18,023 bases of DNA from Mobilitalea sp. (GTDB lineage Bacteria; Bacillota_A; Clostridia; Lachnospirales; Lachnospiraceae), in the NCBI GenBank assembly GCA_029974875.1, contig JARKQP010000335.1, positions 1 through 18,023 of the forward strand, written 5' to 3'. Positions 7,450 to 15,253 of this stretch are shown piece by piece. Each line of letters starts with the position of its first letter. Position 1 is the first letter of the stretch. The notes under the pieces were generated by a model. The model saw only the letters and a list, made by a program, of their open reading frames with translations. It was not told the origin of the DNA and did not search any database. A program made the translations under genes and the position numbers.

Positions 7450-8187
7450 ATGAAACGTATAAAATTGGAAGTGTCCTATGATGGTACTGCTTATTGCGGT
7501 TGGCAGCTCCAGCCTGGACAGCCTACAATTGAGGCGGAGCTAAATAAGGCGCTTACCCAGCTGTTAGGAGAGGATATCGCTGTCATCGGGGCAAGCCGGA
7601 CTGATTCAGGCGTCCATGCACTTGGTAATGTAGCGGTTTTTGATACGCAGAGCAGGATTCCGGCGGAAAAGATGTGTCTGGCACTTAACCAATGGCTTCC
7701 GGAGGATATCCGTGTGCAGACCTCAGTCCAGGTGCCGGAGGACTTCCACCCAAGAAGGGTAGAGAGCCGTAAAACTTATGAATACCGTATTTTGAACCGG
7801 GGTATAGCCCTTCCTACCCAGCGCTTGTATTCATGCCATATTTACTATGATCTTAATTTAATTAACATGCAGGAGGCGGCGGGGTATCTGGTCGGAGAAC
7901 ATGACTTTAAAAGCTTTTGTTCAGTGAAAACACAAGCTTTGGATACAGTAAGAAGGATTTACCGGCTGACGGTGGGCCGGGAAGGGGATATCATAACCAT
8001 TTCTGTGACAGGAAATGGGTTTCTTTATAATATGGTGCGTATTATAGCCGGTACTTTGGCCGAGGTTGGCAGGGGGGCGTATCCACCGGAAAAAATGAAG
8101 GAGATCCTGCAGGCCTACGATAGGAATTACGCCGGTCCAACGGCACCGGCCCAGGGGTTAACATTGGTTAGGATTGAATATCCTTAG
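7450..8187 (+). CDS. truA: tRNA pseudouridine(38-40) synthase TruA
   Basis: TruA converts uridines 38-40 of the tRNA anticodon arm to pseudouridine. The 245-residue product matches family length. The catalytic aspartate is D52 in GASRTDSGVHALGNVAVF. Other family segments are YDGTAYCGWQLQP near the N-terminus, HDFKSFC, and GNGFLYNMVRIIAGTL. The frame is open 48 bp upstream, but ATG 7450 is preferred because of TGGAGAG upstream and the typical MKRIKL start. It follows ecfT by 60 bp and is probably cotranscribed, an order common in Firmicutes. Confidence 0.97.
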   Translation: MKRIKLEVSYDGTAYCGWQLQPGQPTIEAELNKALTQLLGEDIAVIGASRTDSGVHALGNVAVFDTQSRIPAEKMCLALNQWLPEDIRVQTSVQVPEDFHPRRVESRKTYEYRILNRGIALPTQRLYSCHIYYDLNLINMQEAAGYLVGEHDFKSFCSVKTQALDTVRRIYRLTVGREGDIITISVTGNGFLYNMVRIIAGTLAEVGRGAYPPEKMKEILQAYDRNYAGPTAPAQGLTLVRIEYP

Positions 8188-8214
8188 GTTATTTTAGAAT
8201 AGGAGGGAAGCTGG

Positions 8215-8904
8215 ATGCTAGGATTCATTGGTGACATTCATTCCATCAATGATACAACGGTCATTTTGCGGTTACTTTTGGCGGTTATTCTCGGAGGGGC
8301 GATTGGCTTTGAACGTGGCAGGGCAGGGCGTCCTGCAGGGCTTAGGACGCATATTCTGGTATGCATGGGGTCGGCACTTGCGGTGATGACGAACCAGTAT
8401 ATTATGGAACAGTATAATACCGGTGACCCGACCAGAATGGCAGCACAGGTTATCTCTGGCATCGGTTTCCTGGGGGCAGGCACGATTATTGTCACAGGCA
8501 GGCACCAGGTGAAGGGGCTGACAACTGCAGCGGGTCTATGGGCAACAGCCTGCATGGGGCTGGCGATAGGAATCGGCTTTTATAAGGCAGCCATCTATGC
8601 CTGCATCCTGATCGGGTTTTCAACCATTGTGCTGCAGCGTTTGGATAACTATGCGCTGTCAAAATCTAAGGTGCTTGATATTTATATCGAATTTGATAAA
8701 TCAGCTCCCATTTCGATGATTTTAGATGCACTGAGGGAGAATAATGTCAGCATTGAATCCATAGAGATGGTTAAGCCATCCTATGACAGGAGTGCATCGT
8801 CGGCGTCGATTATGACGATTAAGCTGAGGCAGAAGAGTCTCAGGCTGGAGGTAATAACTAAGATATCGGCTATAGAAGGTGTGGAATTTGTAGAGGAGAT
8901 CTGA
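8215..8904 (+). CDS. MgtC/SapB family membrane protein
   Basis: This 229-residue protein has an N-terminal membrane domain with about four to five helices (about residues 15-145), including LRLLLAVILGGAIGFERG and the family segments RPAGLRTHILVCMGSAL and GIGFLGAGTIIV. A soluble C-terminal ACT-like domain follows (about 150-229). MgtC proteins are linked to survival in low magnesium and to modulation of the F-type ATP synthase in pathogens, but most environmental members are uncharacterised. AGGAGGG (8201-8207) precedes ATG 8215. Its position between truA and the rplM promoter is not part of the usual conserved order. Confidence 0.9.
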   Translation: MLGFIGDIHSINDTTVILRLLLAVILGGAIGFERGRAGRPAGLRTHILVCMGSALAVMTNQYIMEQYNTGDPTRMAAQVISGIGFLGAGTIIVTGRHQVKGLTTAAGLWATACMGLAIGIGFYKAAIYACILIGFSTIVLQRLDNYALSKSKVLDIYIEFDKSAPISMILDALRENNVSIESIEMVKPSYDRSASSASIMTIKLRQKSLRLEVITKISAIEGVEFVEEI

Positions 8905-8958
8905 GCTTTGCCCGGCAATATTGTACTGGAAAAGCTGTTGGAATATTGTTGAAAAGGC

Positions 8959-8987
8959 TTGACACACCCGGCAACATGTGCTATAGT
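8959..8987 (+). promoter_or_regulatory. Sigma-A promoter for rplM-rpsI
   Basis: A perfect -35 TTGACA (8959-8964) is followed after exactly 17 bp by TATAGT (8982-8987, five of six matches). The predicted start near 8995 leaves a leader of about 140 nt before rplM. Confidence 0.88.
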
Positions 8988-9005
8988 AATGAATTGTGAC
9001 GTGAG

Positions 9006-9092
9006 AATACTTAAGCCAAAGCCCCGGTAACAGTATTTGAAATCGTATGACGTGAAAATGACGGAATGCTGATACAGCAGACAGGTGTCATT
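9006..9092 (+). promoter_or_regulatory. Structured 5' leader of rplM (candidate L13 leader)
   Basis: Within the untranslated leader, AATACT (9006-9011) pairs with AGTATT (9032-9037). AATGAC (9057-9062) pairs with GTCATT (9087-9092) and encloses an inner hairpin, TGCTG (9067-9071) with CAGCA (9075-9079). Firmicutes have a known L13 leader RNA at this place. Match to that model was not tested, so the assignment rests on position and pairing only. Confidence 0.5.
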
Positions 9093-9137
9093 AAGAGAAT
9101 AAAATTTGAGAATACATTTTCATAAGGAGGTAAACCG

Positions 9138-9572
9138 ATGAAAAGTTTTATGGCTAGTCCGGCAACCATAGAGAGAAAATGGTACGTAGTTGATGCTACA
9201 GGACATACATTAGGCCGTCTCACTTCTGAGATCGCGGCTATTTTAAGAGGTAAGAACAAACCTACTTTCACTCCTCACATTGATACAGGTGATTACGTAA
9301 TTGTAGTGAATGCAGATAAGATTAAGGTTACTGGTAAGAAGCTGGAGCAGAAGATCTATTACAACCACTCTGATTATCCAGGCGGTATGAGGGAGACAAC
9401 CCTGGCACAGATGATGGCTAAGAAGCCGGAAGAGGTTATTAGACTTGCTGTGAAAGGCATGCTTCCAAAGGGACCTTTAGGAAGATCCATGATCACTAAA
9501 TTACACGTATACGCTGGAGCTGAGCATCCTCATGCAGCTCAAAAACCAGAAGCGTTAGAGATTAAATACTAA
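9138..9572 (+). CDS. rplM: Ribosomal protein L13 (uL13)
   Basis: L13 is an early-assembly 50S protein. The 144-residue product shows the family hallmarks [25 protein letters not shown], the [16 protein letters not shown] segment, [11 protein letters not shown], and [28 protein letters not shown] 9138 has AAGGAGG (9124-9130) seven bases upstream. It is expressed from its own promoter and leader, and rpsI follows 26 bp after its stop, so the two form a bicistronic operon. Confidence 0.98.
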   Translation: MKSFMASPATIERKWYVVDATGHTLGRLTSEIAAILRGKNKPTFTPHIDTGDYVIVVNADKIKVTGKKLEQKIYYNHSDYPGGMRETTLAQMMAKKPEEVIRLAVKGMLPKGPLGRSMITKLHVYAGAEHPHAAQKPEALEIKY

Positions 9573-9598
9573 TTGGAGTTTGAAAGGAGGAAATAACA

Positions 9599-9991
9599 TT
9601 GGCTAAGGCAAAATATTACGGAACTGGTAGAAGAAAGAGCAGTATTGCAAGAGTATACTTAGTACCAGGTACTGGCAAGATCACAATCAATAAAAGAGAT
9701 ATGGATAACTATTTTGGTTTAGATACCTTAAAGTTAATCGTTCGTCAGCCTCTTGCACTTACAGAGACTGCAGATAAATTTGATATATTAGTAAATGTTA
9801 AGGGTGGCGGTTTCACCGGTCAGGCTGGTGCAATCAGACACGGTATCTCCAGAGCATTATTACATGCAGATGCTGATTACCGTCCGGCTCTCAAGAAGGC
9901 TGGTTTCTTAACAAGAGATCCTCGTATGAAGGAAAGAAAGAAGTACGGCTTAAAGGCTGCACGTCGTGCTCCCCAGTTCTCAAAGAGATAA
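9599..9991 (+). CDS. rpsI: Ribosomal protein S9 (uS9)
   Basis: S9 is a 30S head protein whose C-terminal tail reaches the P-site tRNA. The 130-residue product begins [21 protein letters not shown] and has the [19 protein letters not shown] segment. It ends with the typical [25 protein letters not shown] tail, including the terminal SKR. The start is TTG at 9599, a rarer codon, set by AAAGGAGG (9583-9590) eight bases upstream and by the family N-terminus. A terminator lies about 160 bp downstream. Confidence 0.98.
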   Translation: MAKAKYYGTGRRKSSIARVYLVPGTGKITINKRDMDNYFGLDTLKLIVRQPLALTETADKFDILVNVKGGGFTGQAGAIRHGISRALLHADADYRPALKKAGFLTRDPRMKERKKYGLKAARRAPQFSKR

Positions 9992-10151
9992 TATATGAAA
10001 CTTTTGGAGACTTGGGAAATGGCTTATTTACTGGGTTTCAAGAGATGTGGGTTGCTCTGGAATGTGCTTGGTTTGACTCGATAACTAACACATAAGCGAC
10101 AGACAAGTAACAAGAAAGCAACTTAAAAGACACAAATATTAGAATTTTTAT

Positions 10152-10202
10152 AGGATGTTTTTCAGATGAAGTTATCTGTCTGGGAGACATCCTTTTTGTT
10201 TT
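10152..10202 (+). terminator. Intrinsic terminator after rpsI
   Basis: AGGATGT (10152-10158) pairs with ACATCCT (10187-10193), with an inner stem CAGAT (10163-10167) with ATCTG (10174-10178). The run TTTTTGTTTT follows at 10193-10202. The rest of the gap from 9992 to 10434 has no gene I can support. Confidence 0.8.
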
Positions 10203-10336
10203 ACGCAGACATTTATTTGGTAATACTTGTAATCCTTCATTGTTTAGGCGTTCTCAGCTTCTTTAAGAATAAATCACGTCCAATCCTTCCAATTGCAAAC
10301 AGTTCGAAATAAGAAGTACTCGGATGTAAAATTTTG

Positions 10337-10364
10337 TTGTATCTTAAAATTGCTTTGATATAAT
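10337..10364 (+). promoter_or_regulatory. Extended -10 promoter ahead of the AlbA_2 gene
   Basis: A perfect TATAAT (10359-10364) has TG one base upstream (10356-10357), giving an extended -10. A weak -35 TTGTAT (10337-10342) stands 16 bp away. The predicted start near 10371 lies about 65 nt before the first possible ATG. Confidence 0.65.
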
Positions 10365-10434
10365 AGAATTATAAGCTTTTTGTGTGGAAATTAACTTAGT
10401 GAAGAAAAAATATTAAGTATATAATAGTTTGAAT

Positions 10435-11895
10435 ATGAAAGAGGTGATAAAGCTGAAACTTGGAATAGAGACAGAAACTTTAGAATTCAAAAAGTCTACA
10501 GGAGAAATGAAGGAAGCAATGATTTCGATTGTGGCAATTTTAAATAAACATCAATATGGTGAATTGTATTTTGGAGTATTGCCTGATGGAGCCCCAATTG
10601 GTCAAATTATAAATGAAAAGACATTAAGGGATATCAGCAATGCCATCAAAAATCATATTGAGCCAAAGATATATCCAGAAATAAAAATAGTTTATCTAAA
10701 TGATAGACCGTGTGTTCACGTGAAATTTGAAGGTACAGAAGTTCCATATTATGCATATGGACAAGTAAAAATCAGAGTAGCTGATGAAGACTTGCCAATG
10801 TCTCCACAAGAAATAGAAAATCGGTATAAAAAGAAAAATGACAGTGCAAATTTATGGGAGAATAATATTTCAGATTGGGATATTCAGGATGCAAAAGATG
10901 AAATTTTAAAATACTATATAGAAAAGGCATATAGTGTGGAAAGGATTGATTTTGAGTATTCTGATAAAAAGACGGTTCTCAATAAATTGTTTTTAACTAG
11001 AGAAAATGCTCTACTGAATGCAGGAGCTGTTTTGTTTTGTAATACAAACTTGTGTGAATTACAAATGGCAATATTTGCGACGGAAGAAAGATTAACTTTT
11101 AATGATATTCAACGCTATCATGGAACGGTATTTGAGCTTGTAGATTTAGCAGAAAAATACATTGTAAATAACATTCACTGGCGTGTAGAATTTGATGGAT
11201 CGATACAAAGGAAAGAAATACCTGAAGTTCCAACATCAGCAATTAGAGAAGCGTTAATTAACTCTTTTTGTCATAAAGATTATAATGCAAGACAATGTAA
11301 TGAAGTTGCTATTTATAAAAATAGGATTGAGATATATAATCCTGGAGCATTTCCATCGGGTTATGTTCCGGAAGATTTTATTGAAAAAGAAGAACGTCCA
11401 GTGAGAAGAAATCCGCTTATCACAAGCATTTTATATTATTCAAAAGATGTGGAAAGTTTCGGATCTGGTTTGAAGAGAATTATGTTTGCATGTAAAGAAG
11501 CAGGTGTTAAGGTAGAATTCAAACTTATGAAATCTGGTTTTGTAGTTGCGTTCTATCGAAGAAGCTCTGATAAAAGTGTTGATATAGAAAATATAAAATC
11601 AACACCGAGTGGCGATAAAGAGTTGATAAATAATGATAAAACGATACAAAGAGTTGATTCTTTGCGAGAAAAGTACGGAAAAGGTGTTGATTTATCAGAA
11701 AAGGAAATTCGTATTATCGAGTATCTATGTAGAAATGAGTTTATAACAAATGGGATTGTAAGAGAATTATTTCGGATTGGGACTACTGCGGCAAGAAATT
11801 ATTTGAATGGTTTGGTAGAAAAAGATATTTTGATGGCAAGTGGTGAGCATAGAGGAAGAAGATATATTCTGAAGTCAAATTGGGAAAGAAAATAG
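10435..11895 (+). CDS. AlbA_2 / GHKL-like / winged-helix regulator (Schlafen-type)
   Basis: This protein of up to 486 residues has three parts. An N-terminal AlbA_2 (Schlafen-type) domain covers about residues 9-130 (IETETLEFKKSTGEMKEAM, then ELYFGVLPDGAPIGQ). A degenerate GHKL/HATPase-type domain covers about 260-365 (TSAIREALINSFCHKDYN, IYNPGAFPSGY, RRNPLITSILYYS, ESFGSGLKRI). A C-terminal winged helix covers about 420-480. This architecture is commonly annotated as a predicted transcriptional regulator; some members accompany defence or mobile regions. The start is unclear: the best Shine-Dalgarno (AAAGAGGTGAT, 10438-10448) stands just before CTG 10453, whereas ATG 10435 and TTG 10429 have none. 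The gene is visibly more AT-rich than its neighbours, which suggests acquisition. Confidence 0.85.
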   Translation: MKEVIKLKLGIETETLEFKKSTGEMKEAMISIVAILNKHQYGELYFGVLPDGAPIGQIINEKTLRDISNAIKNHIEPKIYPEIKIVYLNDRPCVHVKFEGTEVPYYAYGQVKIRVADEDLPMSPQEIENRYKKKNDSANLWENNISDWDIQDAKDEILKYYIEKAYSVERIDFEYSDKKTVLNKLFLTRENALLNAGAVLFCNTNLCELQMAIFATEERLTFNDIQRYHGTVFELVDLAEKYIVNNIHWRVEFDGSIQRKEIPEVPTSAIREALINSFCHKDYNARQCNEVAIYKNRIEIYNPGAFPSGYVPEDFIEKEERPVRRNPLITSILYYSKDVESFGSGLKRIMFACKEAGVKVEFKLMKSGFVVAFYRRSSDKSVDIENIKSTPSGDKELINNDKTIQRVDSLREKYGKGVDLSEKEIRIIEYLCRNEFITNGIVRELFRIGTTAARNYLNGLVEKDILMASGEHRGRRYILKSNWERK

Positions 11896-11927
11896 TTTAT
11901 AATTGTTGAAAAGAAGAATGTTATATT

Positions 11928-12002
11928 ATGGAGTTAAAAGAAGCAATAAATGCAACGTTAGAAGGATAAACAGTTTTATTTGTAAGAGCTGGATTTTCAA
12001 AC
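11928..12002 (+). pseudogene. Degraded remnant resembling the start of a SIR2-like gene
   Basis: The frame reads MELKEAINATLEG, then a TAA stop (11967-11969), then TVLFVRAGFSN. Restoring AAA for TAA and GGA for AGA would give a GKTVLFVGAGFS motif, typical of the N-terminal Rossmann loop of SIR2-domain NAD-binding proteins. After 12002 the similarity ends and the next gene begins 50 bp later. The call rests on one short motif with two inferred point changes. SIR2-domain proteins are frequent in antiphage systems, so this may be the relic of such a locus. Confidence 0.4.
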
Positions 12003-12051
12003 TGCGGCTTAATAGTGAAACGCCGCCATTTTGATGAAAGGATAACAAAGG

Positions 12052-13065
12052 ATGAGGAAGGACGCAACAATTAATGAGTGGAAACAATTATATGAACGGG
12101 CAACAAGAATTAAAGAGCTAGTGCCATGGGAACATTTTTGGGACTTAGATATCATTGGGATACAGGAAGGCGAGGAAGAAAATACGGCATTTATCAGTAT
12201 CCTTGGCAGAAGCGGTGACTGCTATGGGCTTTCTGTATATGAAGGGTATGAGGGACTGAATGATTTTCTTATGCTGACAATGCAGGAAAAGATGAACCTA
12301 TCTGTCGAATATGCCATGTTCAGCCAGAATAATCTTTCCTGCTACTGGGGAGACAGGGATGAGTTATCGAAGGAGCAACGTTCTGTGATTAAGGAGCTGG
12401 GGTATCAATACAGGGGAAAGAACCAGTGGTTATATTTCATGTCCTACCAATCAGACTATTATCCATATAACCTTAGCCAGGAAGAGGTTCAAAGAATGAC
12501 AGGGTATCTGGCGCGCCTGGTAGAGGCACTGGAATACTACTATCAGCATAAGCTTACAGTTGATTTTGGGCTTGGCAATATGTATCTCTTCTCCTTTGAC
12601 AGGGATACGCAGCAATGGGCCGGCCGCGAACAGGAGTTTCCGTTTACAATGTATCGGTACCAGAACCTTATTATGACGGATGAAGAATTAATTCAGGAGC
12701 TTCGTGAAGTGAAGAAAAGCAAGTTTGTGCTGGAAGCGGATATTGTTTATCTGGGAGCATCCGTCACGGATGAAAAATATGACCGGCCAGGCAATCCGCG
12801 CCTGTGCCTCATAGGGGATTCAGACAGCGGCATGCTGGTGAAAGCAGAGATGGTGGAACTGGGAGATGATGCAAATGTTAATCTTGCCGAAGAAATTATT
12901 GGTTTTATTTTGACATATGGGGCACCCAGGGAAATACGGGTCAGCAACGTGATCGTGGAAGCAGTACTGGAGCAGATCTGTGAAATATGCGGGATCAAGC
13001 TTAAAAGGGTTAAGAGATTGCCCGCCTTTAAGGAATTTCTGGACGGAATGAGGCATCGTTTCTGA
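12052..13065 (+). CDS. Uncharacterised protein, possible DUF7309/DUF6930 family
   Basis: This 337-residue soluble protein is not one I can assign a function. The N-terminal segment (WKQLYERATRIKELVPWEHFWDLDIIGI, about residues 9-36) and the following YGLSVYEGYEG resemble proteins annotated with DUF7309. The C-terminal part (about 215-335) may correspond to DUF6930. These names are from memory and need a profile search. Aromatic residues are frequent in the middle (QWLYFMSYQSDYYPY). No signal peptide, membrane segment or catalytic motif is evident. GAAAGGAT precedes ATG 12052. The dam-like gene begins 44 bp after its stop, so the two probably share a transcript. Confidence 0.75.
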   Translation: MRKDATINEWKQLYERATRIKELVPWEHFWDLDIIGIQEGEEENTAFISILGRSGDCYGLSVYEGYEGLNDFLMLTMQEKMNLSVEYAMFSQNNLSCYWGDRDELSKEQRSVIKELGYQYRGKNQWLYFMSYQSDYYPYNLSQEEVQRMTGYLARLVEALEYYYQHKLTVDFGLGNMYLFSFDRDTQQWAGREQEFPFTMYRYQNLIMTDEELIQELREVKKSKFVLEADIVYLGASVTDEKYDRPGNPRLCLIGDSDSGMLVKAEMVELGDDANVNLAEEIIGFILTYGAPREIRVSNVIVEAVLEQICEICGIKLKRVKRLPAFKEFLDGMRHRF

Positions 13066-13109
13066 TAGTGGGGCAATCTTATAGCCTGCGGAGAGTAAGG
13101 GATATTTTT

Positions 13110-13961
13110 ATGAATCCAATGATTAAATATAGGGGTGGCAAATCTAAGGAAATAGTTCATTTCTTAAGCAGCCTGCCGCAGAATTACTCCAGATATATAG
13201 AGCCGTTCTTTGGCGGAGGTGCATTGTTTTTTTATTTGCAGCCGGAACGGGCAATCATCAATGATGTGAATACGAAATTATATGGGTTCTATCAGGAAAT
13301 GAAGGAGCATTATCCGGAGGCCAGGGCACAGCTGGATAAATTACAAGATATATATGAAAATAACCAGCGGGAATATGAGCATTTAAAAAAGAAATATCCG
13401 GGGGAGCATATTGAAAATAAAAATGAAAAGCTATATTACACCATGCGGGATGCATTTAATAAAAGGACAGAATCGGAATATTTAGCTTGCGTCATTTATT
13501 TTTTTATCAATAAGACGGCATATTCCGGCATGATCCGCTACAATGTCAAAGGCGAGTATAATGTACCTTTCGGAAGATATAAGCACTTTAATACAAAATT
13601 GGTTACTGATGGGCATTACAATCTGCTAAAAAGGGCAGAACTATATAATAGGGATTATTCTGAAATATTCAATATGGCAGACAAGGATGATTTCATCTTC
13701 CTGGATCCGCCTTATGACTGTACATTTAGTGATTATGGCAATAGAGATCATAAAGACGGCTTCGGAGAAGAGCAGCACAGAAGGCTTGCCAATGATTTTA
13801 AGAACTTGCCTTGCAAAGCGCTGCTGGTAATAGGCAAAACAGGGCTGACAGAGGAGCTGTATGGGAAGTTTGCTGTGAAAGAATATAAAATATCGTATGT
13901 GGTAAACATTAGGAACCGTTTTAAAACAGATGCAGAGCATATGGTTGTTACAAATTATTAG
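13110..13961 (+). CDS. Dam-type (D12 class) DNA adenine N6-methyltransferase
   Basis: The 283-residue protein transfers a methyl group from S-adenosylmethionine to adenine in DNA. The N-terminal IKYRGGKSK (residues 5-13), the SAM-binding motif I region EPFFGGGALFF (31-41) and the catalytic motif IV DPPY (199-202) in FIFLDPPYDCTF fit the D12 alpha group. FFINKTAYSGMIRYN at 131-145 is also typical. The recognition site cannot be read from sequence; GATC is the family default. No endonuclease partner is adjacent, so it looks orphan. ATG 13110 is chosen for GTAAGGGA upstream and the usual start, although the frame opens at 13068. Confidence 0.92.
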   Translation: MNPMIKYRGGKSKEIVHFLSSLPQNYSRYIEPFFGGGALFFYLQPERAIINDVNTKLYGFYQEMKEHYPEARAQLDKLQDIYENNQREYEHLKKKYPGEHIENKNEKLYYTMRDAFNKRTESEYLACVIYFFINKTAYSGMIRYNVKGEYNVPFGRYKHFNTKLVTDGHYNLLKRAELYNRDYSEIFNMADKDDFIFLDPPYDCTFSDYGNRDHKDGFGEEQHRRLANDFKNLPCKALLVIGKTGLTEELYGKFAVKEYKISYVVNIRNRFKTDAEHMVVTNY

Positions 13962-13980
13962 ACTGGAATAAAATAAATCG

Positions 13981-14018
13981 TGCCTCAAATGGCAGCTATC
14001 CGTTTAACATTTGAGGCA
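13981..14018. terminator. Bidirectional terminator between converging genes
   Basis: TGCCTCAAAT (13981-13990) pairs perfectly with ATTTGAGGCA (14009-14018) around an 18-nt loop. On the minus strand the stem is followed by a T-rich tract (complement of AAATAAA upstream), which fits termination of the leftward operon. On the plus strand it lies 20 bp after the methyltransferase but has only a weak T-run. A second inverted repeat, CCCATTT (14089-14095) with AAATGGG (14104-14110), lies closer to the leftward gene. Confidence 0.65.
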
Positions 14019-14130
14019 TAATTCGTGGCTGATAATTTATAAAAAACATTGCTACCTTTCGTGCTTGTTATAAGTGCGCCATCGTTAACCCATTTCCTAA
14101 AATAAATGGGAATGTAAATCATCGGCCGCC

Positions 14131-14817
14131 CTACGCCAGATAGAAAATCAGAACGGCCGTAAAGAATACCGTGGCTGCAATATTAAATCCCGCACCATTC
14201 AGGTAAGGCCGCCCGATTTTAAGCTTTGATGCCATCAAAGCCAAAGGGCTGACAACCAGGGGCGTAAGCAGGCAGAAAAATGGTGGTAAAGCGGTTTTCC
14301 CAAGCAGGATCAGGAGAGTGTATACAACCCATCCCAAGGCTGTAATGCCTATGGCAGCCGCCCATGTAAGATCCAGAAACCGGATATATTCGTTAACCAG
14401 TGATTGTCCCGTCACACTTACTTTTCCACTGTGCCTGTGCTCATCAAAAAGAGCCTTGCATAACGTGCCTACATAATAGTAAGCCACATGCGCTACAGGA
14501 GAAAGAGAAAACCCAATCCCGAACAATATTGCGGCAACGGTGGCCCAAGCGGAGGGTTCCGCCAGGGCATATAGTGAATAGACCGAAAACAACATAAAAG
14601 GAATTGAGAAATGTGCGATCAATGCACCGAAGCGTAAACGGGGAATAGAGCCGGACAGCATCAGCACAGCCAATCTTTTGTTTTTGATTTTTGTGTTCTG
14701 AAGAAAATCCCCGTACTTTTCCAAATCAATATCAAATCCGACAAGAAAAATATCGCCGAATAACCAGCATATTCCACTAATAAGTCCAGATATTAAAGAC
14801 AGAGTTAACAAGAGCAT
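14131..14817 (-). CDS. Integral membrane protein, possible DUF6796 family
   Basis: This 228-residue protein is strongly hydrophobic, with about six membrane segments: near residues 2-27, 65-87, 90-115, 150-175, 177-200 and 208-228. Between the first two is a polar loop, GFDIDLEKYGDFLQNTKIKNKRLAVL. It resembles membrane proteins annotated as DUF6796 in Firmicutes, from memory; no transport or catalytic motif is visible. The gene follows the NrdI-like gene on the same strand by 82 bp and is probably cotranscribed. The ribosome binding site AGGAGG is only two bases from ATG 14817 but eight from the in-frame TTG two codons later, so the TTG may be the real start. Confidence 0.75.
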   Translation of the reverse strand: MLLLTLSLISGLISGICWLFGDIFLVGFDIDLEKYGDFLQNTKIKNKRLAVLMLSGSIPRLRFGALIAHFSIPFMLFSVYSLYALAEPSAWATVAAILFGIGFSLSPVAHVAYYYVGTLCKALFDEHRHSGKVSVTGQSLVNEYIRFLDLTWAAAIGITALGWVVYTLLILLGKTALPPFFCLLTPLVVSPLALMASKLKIGRPYLNGAGFNIAATVFFTAVLIFYLA

Positions 14818-14899
14818 GCCCTCCTAACGTAAATATTTATTTTGCAGAAGCCTGCGCGATACAACTTCTTACCGTCGCTTTGATTATAATGGACTATGT

Positions 14900-15253
14900 T
14901 CACTTGCTATGTTGTGCCAGAAATGCCCTGATTTCAGAAATGTCCTCATCATTGCCATCCCGTTCGATATTGCGGAGTATGGAAATCTTGAATTCTTTTT
15001 CAATTTTCGGTCCGGCCGCACAAAAGAATTTACCGAACTTCCGGTCGCCATTCATGACAATACCAACAACGTGCTTGCCATATTGGGTTAAAAAATTCTT
15101 CGTGGACCGTGGAATCATTCCAAGTCCCACATTCCGGGTAACCAGGATACAGGGCGAGTTTATCGGATCCGTTACTGGCTGAACATGGTTTGACACCTTC
15201 TCTGCAAACTTTTTTCCAAGTCCGCTTTTGCTGTCATAAACTACTTTTAACAT
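14900..15253 (-). CDS. nrdI: NrdI-like flavodoxin
   Basis: NrdI is a small flavodoxin that supplies oxidant for assembling the dimanganese-tyrosyl cofactor of class Ib ribonucleotide reductase. The 117-residue protein has a phosphate-binding loop YDSKSGLGKKF (about residues 6-16). A middle segment VTRNVGLGMIPRSTKNFL follows, then the NrdI-like VVGIVMNGDRKFGKFFCAAG stretch (about 62-81). No nrdE or nrdF lies next to it. It may therefore serve a reductase encoded elsewhere or have another redox job with the membrane protein downstream. ATG 15253 has AAGGGGAT upstream on the minus strand. A promoter and an inverted repeat that may be a TetR operator lie about 160-200 bp upstream. Confidence 0.8.
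   Translation of the reverse strand: MLKVVYDSKSGLGKKFAEKVSNHVQPVTDPINSPCILVTRNVGLGMIPRSTKNFLTQYGKHVVGIVMNGDRKFGKFFCAAGPKIEKEFKISILRNIERDGNDEDISEIRAFLAQHSK

Noticed and set aside
10237..10370. Minus-strand open stretch of about 40 codons ending FLKKLRTPKQ, protein-like in appearance
   Set aside because: No start codon with ribosome binding site, overlaps the promoter of the AlbA_2 gene, and I recognise no family. It could be a gene-tail relic, but the evidence is too thin.
12004..12026. GCGGC/GCCGC hairpin before the 337-residue protein gene, considered as a terminator
   Set aside because: Five-pair stem, 13-nt loop and only a short T-run; too weak to call.
12747..13160. Minus-strand frame opposite the 337-residue protein and the methylase start
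   Set aside because: Overlaps two supported plus-strand genes and shows no recognisable domain.
14880..15182. Plus-strand frame opposite the flavodoxin gene
   Set aside because: Shadow of the NrdI-like gene; no ribosome binding site.
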